Source of the DNA: Lepidodermella squamata | Taxonomy: Eukaryota > Gastrotricha | Direction of reading: 5' to 3' | Assembly: GCA_047495785.1 (NCBI GenBank) | Contig: JBLDXI010000042.1 | Location: 1,798,001-1,862,000, forward strand | DNA: 64,000 nt | Shown here: positions 56,990 to 64,000 of the stretch, in pieces | Layout: the number at the start of each line of letters is the position of its first letter | Numbering within the stretch: the stretch's first letter is position 1 | Made by a program: the position numbers and the translations under genes | Notes under the pieces: model-generated | What the model was told of the DNA's origin: nothing | Database searches by the model: none | What the model saw: only the letters and a program-made list of their open reading frames with translations

Positions 56990-57595
56990 CTAAATCTAAT
57001 CACGGTTGAAATAAATGACGCGCACAGAGAAAAGAAGTTGTTAACTGACTTATATAAGTAGCTTAATTGTGAAACTGCGTATTTTGATCCAATTTAAAAA
57101 GTGATGGCGATGTGTTGACAATTTCTTCAATTTTTAATAAAATCGTAGCTTGTGTTTATCGGAAAATCCTTCAGTTCGGTAACTCGTTACGTACCGTAAA
57201 TTCCAAAATACAAGCCCAGGCGGCACTACAAAGACCATGAAAGTGCCGACAAAGAGGTCTAAGCTTGAGGCCGCCTGAGAATTTCGGAAACTACGGTATA
57301 ATGTCAAACCACCAGAAAACGTGTGCCAGTGCGCGAAGTACTACCGGGGAATGCATCGTTTACAAAGCTCAACCTGTTCCATATTGGTCAAAGGAAAAAT
57401 ACCCTGTATTCCCGTTGTAGATTAAAATTTTATTAGTGGAATCGCCGAATAAAAAGGGAAGAGGATCGCATTTCAAACTAAGGCATAATGATAATTGATA
57501 AAAATTCCCGCAAATCGCAAATTGAGGGACGTATTAACAGAAATCAAACACCGCAGGAGATAGAAGCAAGCGTGGCATTCGAATCCAAGCAATGT
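56990..57595. other. Intergenic between convergent genes
   Basis: Contains AATAAA at about 57010 for the kinase and a TA-flanked foldback MITE at 57194-57296. Nothing else recognised. Confidence 0.5.
57192..57298. mobile_element. Short foldback MITE with TA duplication, copy 2
   Basis: The element (57194-57296), CCGTAAATTCCAAAATACAA...GCCCAGGCGGCAC with the inverted GGCCGCCTGAGAATTTCGG...TACGG, is flanked by TA; same family as 30697-30792. Confidence 0.7.
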
Positions 57596-59154
57596 TCAAA
57601 TTTCGTCAACTTCGCTAATAGGATTATCCTTCTTATCCTTCTCTAAATTGCTGCCCTTGAACCCGGGTACGCTCCTGAACTCGGTTATCGTCTCTTGATA
57701 ATCAATGACACGAGCGATGAGTCTTATGTCGAAGCTCCACAGTTCGAATGTGTAAACGCGATAGTCCAAATCGGGTGCGACCTGCTGAACAAGTTCCTGC
57801 ACAACTTGTCCCTCTTCGATATTGCCTCCGAAGCATTGGTACCAGCAGCTTTGCTTGCGTTTCTCTTGCTCCCTTTGCAATCTAGCCTCTTCCTCACGAC
57901 GCATCGCTTCATTTTGCTGAAAAGATGAAAATCAACGAAATTTTCGTTAATAAAAGAAATTCTAATAATGTTTTACCTGTGCTATGGCGATAGCATTGCC
58001 TGAAGGTGGCGTGTCTTGCTGAAATTGGTAGATGATAGGCCCAGTGCCATCATTTACGACAGTGATATTCGCCGATATGCCAATTTGTAACCAGTCGCGC
58101 CATTTGCGAGCTTCAACAGTTAAACTGCGCAGGGTGCGCTGGATGCAGTCGAAAAAGTTGGTTATCACCAGAACCGCGTGTACACTAGTGACCTTCGCAT
58201 TTTTCCCAGTGCTCAGTTCTTTAAAGCGGAGAGGACATTTAGCTGCTATGCTCAGCTCTAGTGCGTGCGTCAAAAGAGCCAAACCCTGGAAAAGACACGA
58301 AAAAATGCATACATGTACGTATATGAAGTTGGATCCTCGATAGGGAGGGGTGAGAGGTCCACGGTCCAATCAAGAAAACTCCAGAAAATGGCCGAAAGTA
58401 CTTAAGGAACCCCCAGCAGCTGGAGGATTCTACTTCCTACACTGATCCACTGATCCTTGTGCTAGGGGGTATTTTCGGGCAATATCGGCCCTGATTTTCC
58501 GTTTGGATTTCTTGCTTGGGTCTCTTGGGGGAACTTGGGGTACGATACCATTCCCACTGATGCGAATACTAAGTAAGATTTTAAAAAGCTTACCGCTCTG
58601 AAAGTTGCGATTGTCTTGTCCACCTCTTTGTGCGTCATTCGCTCGGTCATAATCTCATCGAAAACTTTCGTTGCATCGGCAACAGCACGCTGCCATGATT
58701 CAAACGCGGCCCGCCGAACGTCTTCCTGCATCGTTAGGGAGCACTTGAAAAAGGAATCTTCCAGCTTAACCCGCGCCCCCAAAATTTCGCGTTGGTACCT
58801 GTCGTACATCAACTGGTTGTAGCGTTGGTTCTGCTCGATTTGCGTCGTCAGCAGCATGTTATTGAACGACGGAGCGAACGCAGGCACTACTCCACCTGCT
58901 GATGGCGGAAACATCATCCCGGCACTGGTGTAGTTCGGCGGGATTGACGGCCCAGATGCGTTGTTGAAATTGTTAGGCCCAATAACCGGGTAAGCTGGCA
59001 TGGCACTAGCCGGGGTGTATTGGATGGCTGGGTTCGGGGCACTCGGTAGTAAACCTGATGGGAAAACGGAGGGCCGTTGGGCAGCGCTGCTGGCCCTCGC
59101 GACGCCCGGGCGGGAGGTTGTTACCTCCCCAATTGACGAGCTAGAATTAGCCAT
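57596..59154 (-). CDS. Unidentified protein with Pro-rich N-terminus
   Basis: Three exons on the minus strand, 59154-58594, 58285-57977, 57916-57596, all phase 0; 396 residues. Residues 1-110 are Pro/Ser/Asn-rich (SVFPSGLLPSAPNP; YTSAGMMFPPSAGG). Residues about 110-290 are predicted helical and soluble (YQREILGARVKLEDSFFKC; LRSLTVEARKWRDWLQIGIS). Then a charged Arg/Glu/Gln helix (MRREEEARLQREQEKRKQ), a Cys-containing patch (SCWYQCFGG) and an acidic tail (NPISEVDEI). No signal peptide or membrane segment. I do not recognise the family. The N-terminal part has a decayed relative at 42.6-43.1 kb. The first intron contains a dispersed repeat. It lies 154 bases downstream of the receptor copy B on the same strand. 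Confidence 0.8.
58290..58570. repeat. Repeat in an intron of the unidentified gene
   Basis: Shares ATGTACGTATATGAAGTTGG and CCACTGATCC-type blocks with the repeat at 34207-34430 and CGAAAGTACTTAAGGAACCCCC with the GGGTCCC family. No clear ends or target duplication. Confidence 0.4.
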
Positions 59155-59307
59155 GGTGAACGAACTTCGGGATTAAAATATCAATGACTGAATCTCATAA
59201 CAAGTAGCGGTAAGATAAGACGCGCCTCGACTTCACGGAAACGTGTCCTATTTTCAGGCCCAGGCTATCGCTGAAAGACAACAAAATTACCACCCACGTT
59301 ACACCGG

Positions 59308-62300
59308 CTACCGCATTTTTTTCCTGTGAACTGTAAATTTATCTTTTATTCCTGGAAAATGATATGGTCCTTTTGCATTTTGCACCGGCTCGTTTTTGTC
59401 GTCTTTTCCGCTCGGTTTATCGCGAGAGTCAATGTACCGTTTTAGTGATGGATCGCTAAAATGCTCGATCTCATAGTCAGAATAGCTGGATTCTTGCATA
59501 GAGCCTGCCCAAATGAAATACACTGAATGAAAAATCATAAAAAAGCTCAATTCGCCCACTTTTGGCAGTATCACTAGGCCGAATGAAGTAGCAGAAAATA
59601 GGACAGCTAAGCTAGTCCCTAGCGGAAGAATGTAATCTGGACCGAGACGGAAACCAAGAAGCGTTGTAGCCATTAGAAACAGGGCGATACAGTAAAGAGC
59701 TCGACTGACGCGTCTTTTTTGAACAGCCAAATCGAAATTACATTCGGTCGAGTGTAGATTCTAAAAGTAGGCTGTTATATATTTTCACTTTTTTAAGGAT
59801 TTAAAACTTTAAATTTTCAAGATTCGTGTCGATATATAAATCCATTTTTGCATACTTTAGAAATTTTTAGAAATTTTCTTTAACAGAAAACAATTTTACG
59901 TTCAAAGCAGCTCGAAAGACTTACATTGCAGGATTTGAATGACGCGTAGCAAGCGTAAACAAAAGTAATGAAATGAAGAGCGGCCAAACCGATCGCTATA
60001 GTCTGCGCCTCGTCCGGATATGCTGAGACAACCAGCTTGTAATAAAAGGCTTGAAATATCGAACTCGCATCATAATCTTCATAAAACATTGGCCCGATTT
60101 CTCGCACTGTTTCCAATGGGCCTGTAGCAAATATTCCAATAACAAGGAAGCAGTTCAGAGCGAAAATTGCAGCTTTTAAACAGCTAGGTCCTGTTCGAAA
60201 TTCTCGGACCTGCAAACTGGATTCGCTGGGTAGTCTGATACATTGCTTTTCATTTGATAAGGAGGGTTTCAGGATTTGGCGAGAACGTCTGCTGTTGGAA
60301 CATTTCAGCCTTGCATCTAGTAATTCGATGTAGCCGATAATGCTGAGCATTGTGGTTACAAAGCCGATAGAAGCAAAAATAGCAATGGCCATGGCGCAAA
60401 CTGCGATACTAGTTCTCATTGAATGAGTTATCGGCATTGCAAGGCCAGAGAGACAAGTTACAACGTTGCCGAAGCCGAGAATTTTCTCGTAGAGGCTAAA
60501 ATAGGTCGAGTGAATGGGGTTTGCACCGAAAGTAATGAATAGCATCGTCGAAAGCATAGAAATCGAGAGAATTGTAGAAATACCTGTAAATCAAACCAAA
60601 GCAATCACTTATCTTTGAATCCTGTGTTTTGGGGAAAATGGATGCATCTCTCACCAAACATTGTTGCAGCAACAAGCTGCGGTATCAAAGGAACTTCTAC
60701 ATGCACGATAATGGGTCTGTCCAGCGGCGGTAATCCATCTTTCGTCCTCCATTTGACAAGATCGCGCCGCAGAGTAAGAGGATTTGACCGGTTATTTGAT
60801 TGGTAAATCCCAACCAGGAATTGATCAGGGTACTTGCTGAAGTCCTCCGCATTTATCAGCTGAAATATCGTCGCAGGGGTGTAGCCGTTTGAATTGACTG
60901 TTGTAGCCCGGTCAAAGTCGTAAATCCCCTTGAAGCCTCGCACATGCGTCGAATATATTGCTTCTTCGTAGATTTTCATGATTTCCGAAGCATTTTCGCG
61001 GAATTTTTCAGAATTTACCGTCCAATCGAGTAGGGTTTGATTTCTGCCCCGCAGAATCGATTCAGTTCTATTGAGGACGAAGCCGAGATACAGCCCAGCG
61101 TCGTAGTACACAGTCCGCCAATACTGCCAGCCAACCGACTCCTCGGGTCGGTTGATTTTGGACTTCATACCTTCAATAAACTGTGCGCCACTGAGCCCAG
61201 TCGAATCCGTCCAATCTTCTCCGTAGACATCCAGAAGTGAAGAATCGCCAATGAAAAACGCTCCCTCGTAAACTTGAGCGATCATCATCTTCGTGCACCA
61301 AGATTCAATATATTCTGGGATGTAGCAATCGCTTGGAGGGGTGTAGACCCAGTTTACGAAGAACAGGGCGTATGATGGTCCGAACATTTTGTACCGATGC
61401 AGCCAGCATGCCATAGCCGATGCGGAATCGCCATTTACGAAAATAATCCGCTGATCATGCGATTTCAACTCATCGAAATTCGAAACCAACTCGTCACTGT
61501 TCGACGACATATACGTTACTTTGCCAACCCACGCTAAGGGTATGTTCATTCGCATGAGAACGGGAAAGAAATATCGCTCGATCTGGCAAAGTGGCAAGAA
61601 GATACTTGAAAGGTTTCAGCTTCATAAAATCGCACTTACTGCGTTGAAGTAGGAATCGATTTCCGATATGACGGCAATCTGACGCCAGCCCATCTGTGAG
61701 ACGAATGAGGCCAATGCGATGTAGGGTTTGTCGCCTGTTTCGCCAAGCCCGAAAAACTGCTTGTATCGCTTGCGTTGTAGTAGAAATTCTGGCGTGTTTT
61801 GAACCAAGGCCATCTGCAATCAGAAATATTTTATATAATTAAAATAGAGTCTCCGAAATATGTGGATTATTGATGGTAATATACAGTATATCCACTACTT
61901 TCGGTGGTCATTATTTGCAGTTTTGGGAAGTTTCCAGGGTTCCAGGAAATGTAGCTAAAGGTTCCCTTGGCTGCGAAAAGGTTCGGGAATGTTTTTCCAG
62001 CTTAGGAAGGTCAGTGGAAATAGCTCAGGTTCGATAAATATCCCGAAATTCAATATCGATGTTTCAAGCTCGGAAATCGAACAAAGGTTAGAAGTCCAAG
62101 TCTGGACAAGTTTTCAAGGTTCCCGGGACAGCCATAAAGGTTCTGTAAGGTCTGTGTAATTTGTATGAAATATACTGCGAAGAGTTTGAAAGGTTCACAA
62201 AAAATCCTATTGAATTTGCTGAGACTTTAATATCAGAGGTTCAGAAAAGGTTCAATAAAGCGATTTGAGCTTCGAAATATAGTTAATTTCAACCTCTATC

Positions 62301-62828
62301 ACCTACCCCTGTTAGGTTGTAGTAATTCAGAACTTCAGCAGATGTTTCTTGAGCTGAACACGCTGTAAGGAACATGAGTGAGATTCGATTTAATTCGGCA
62401 GCATCGTTTTGATTCCGCTGAATCTGGTGCATCAAGCCAGTCACTGTCTCCGAATCAATGCATTCGTCATCAATCAGATCCAAAGCAAGTTCATAGCCAG
62501 GCAGCCAGTTCTCCAAGCCAGCGAATCTGTCGAGAGCTAATTCAAGTGATTTTGTACTAATCGGACCTGTGGCTAAAGGTCCCAGGTAGTTAATTGATAT
62601 TAAAATTGTGATGATTTTCGTCCTTTTCGATGTCGATTTCGTGTTGAAGTGGGTTGAAGTCACAAATCGAGGCATTGGATCCCTTAATTCAGCAATTATT
62701 TGAGCTGATGAGCTTAGATTCTTGATGACCGATTTCAGTTCAGCGATTCCAGCTGCTTCAGATTTCATAGCTGAAATAATTTCGAGAAAATTGAGGAAAA
62801 TGGTGAAAAATCGTGATTTGAACTTCAT
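59308..62828 (-). CDS. GABA-B receptor-like class C GPCR, copy B
   Basis: Exons on the minus strand: 62828-62307, 61813-61640, 61582-60655, 60583-59925 and 59760 onward. The first three and the 201-base core of exon 5 have exactly the same lengths as in copy A (522, 174, 928); exon 4 is 21 bases shorter, within an intracellular loop. Signal peptide MKFKSRFFTIFLNFLEII. The GABA-B-type ligand domain (NYLGPLATGPISTKSLELAL; MGWRQIAVISEI; YYDAGLYLGFVLNRT) and seven hydrophobic segments are present. Two endings are possible: splicing a 55-base intron (59559-59505) gives a short tail stopping near 59442, or reading through gives a longer charged tail (DYEIEHFSDPSLKRYIDSRD...) to 59308. Both versions are plausible; the charged tail looks more like a GPCR C-terminus. 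Confidence 0.82.
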
Positions 62829-63182
62829 TTTCGAAACATTTGAAATGAAGTCCGAACAAATTAATTCTATCGACCTTTTCCATCGATACCCTCGAGCTTC
62901 CGGCTTTTATCTATGTTCGTTCATGATTTCCTTCCGGGAAATTTCTTCGCAGTAATGTTTCTATTTAAAGTTACATTTGACGTTGTTTTTCAAACGTTTA
63001 ATTTTGAATTAATTTTTCAAATATTTTCCTCTCATATTTAATTTGTTGTTTTTGACGTAAAAATTGTGCATCACCTGTTTTGTTTTTCATTCATTAAAGG
63101 ATCAATCGCGTGCCTGAAATTGCTCAAGCAATTTTTGATGTTTATTTCTCACTATTATTTTCAATTTTCGTTCGAAAAATAT
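62829..63182. other. Divergent intergenic region
   Basis: About 62885-62960 is the inverted counterpart of the receptor A promoter block at 38600-38700. The rest, toward the astacin-like gene, is AT-rich. Confidence 0.5.
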
Positions 63183-64000
63183 ATGAGGTTGATAATCGCT
63201 GTTTTAGCAATCGGCTGTTTAGCCGTGGCTTGGGGCGATGCGCCAGAAATGGCCATGCCTGGGTTCCAGCCGCCGGATATGCCTAGTAATCAGGATGGTG
63301 GAATCGAAATTAAGCCGCAAATCAAGGATGCTGAATCGGTAATTTTCAATTCTTCCACAAATAGTCAATCATAATTTGTGCAGAGATAATTAGCCTTCAA
63401 ATATTCAAAAATTATTCAAATATTTGGATTCAGAGTATTAGGATTTCAGTAGTCCTCGCTAATTAATTTAGGCTCATTTAAAATTATTCCAATAAAATTT
63501 ATTTGGCTGAATTTATTTTTGCAATTTAAAAAATTCAAAAAATAATGAAAAATAATTTAAAAATTATATCTGAAGTCTCATTTTAATTTTCGATGTAGCT
63601 AAGGATTTTACCCAATTTTCCAGAATTTTTTGGATTTTCTAAAAATTACATGAATTATTCAACATTTAACCGGATTTTTCTCGATTTTTCCTGGATAGCA
63701 GTAAAAAATAACAGATTTTTTTTATATTTTTTCCTAAAATTCAGCTCACGAAGGAGGAGATTTTGGATAGGCTATCGAACAAATTTCGAGCCAGCATGCG
63801 CATTCCGCACGACGAGTGTCCGGACAATTTGCTGAACAGAATTTACAAGAAGCAAGACCGCGATACGCTTGCGTCGATGCTTATGCAAATTGCGCCCAAG
63901 CAATACTCGCAACAGCCACGCGTTAACGCCATCCCGCGAAGCGTTCGAGTGTGGCCGTCACGCCTCGTTCCTTACGCTTTCATCGACTATATGTGTAAGC
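63183..64000 (+). CDS. Astacin-like metallopeptidase, N-terminal part (runs off window)
   Basis: Exon 1 63183-63338 begins MRLIIAVLAIGCLAVAWGDA, a clear signal peptide, followed by a Pro/Met-rich propeptide start. Exon 2 starts at 63745 (TTCAG acceptor) and is open to the window end: LTKEEILDRLSNKFRASMRI, CPDNLLNRIYKK, ..., NAIPRSVRVWPSRLVPYAFI. The VWPSRLVPYAFID pattern after a basic site resembles the start of the mature astacin domain (W-P-x-x-x-[VI]-P-Y). The zinc motif HExxHxxGFxHE would lie downstream and is not visible, so the call rests on the propeptide boundary alone. Confidence 0.5.

Overview
The window is eukaryotic nuclear DNA from a small invertebrate animal. Genes are split by short introns (mostly 45-600 bases) with GT...AG borders and pyrimidine-rich acceptors, and AATAAA signals follow several stop codons. 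The encoded families are metazoan: C-type lectin, sushi/CCP, LDL-receptor class A, GABA-B-type receptor, NEK-type kinase and an astacin-like N-terminus. Intron style fits an ecdysozoan such as a nematode or tardigrade, but I cannot name the lineage from sequence alone. No bacterial operon, CRISPR array, rRNA or convincing tRNA was seen.

Layout. 0-5.4 kb: three three-exon secreted lectin genes (one cut by the window edge, one frameshifted). 6.3-10.6 kb: a secreted-looking ankyrin/sushi/ankyrin protein (1157 aa). 10.76-13.29 kb: a hAT transposon with a perfect 8-base target duplication. 14.2-16.6 kb (minus): a cysteine-rich protein ending in a lectin domain; a diverged inverted copy lies at 28.9-31.3 kb, where the last exon appears to have been replaced by one from the other lectin family. 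17-37 kb: lectin genes and lectin debris, inverted duplications, and several MITEs nested in each other. 22.2-24.6 kb is a GC-richer block I could not explain.

38.7-43.1 kb (plus) and 62.9-58.4 kb (minus) are an inverted segmental duplication of a GABA-B-like receptor gene plus its downstream neighbour; the neighbour is intact at 58 kb and wrecked at 43 kb. 44.2-51.5 kb (minus) is the long paralogue of the ankyrin/sushi gene: 24 exons in one frame (1659 aa), adding nine LDLa modules. 52.2-57.0 kb holds two tandem NEK-like kinases, the second with C-terminal ankyrin repeats. The window ends inside an astacin-like gene.

Working idea (inference): secreted binding modules (lectin, sushi, LDLa, possibly extracellular ankyrin) are being duplicated and recombined here as exons of matching phase, as expected for a fast-evolving recognition or secretory gene cluster. 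The kinase and GPCR genes are separate neighbours with no visible functional link.
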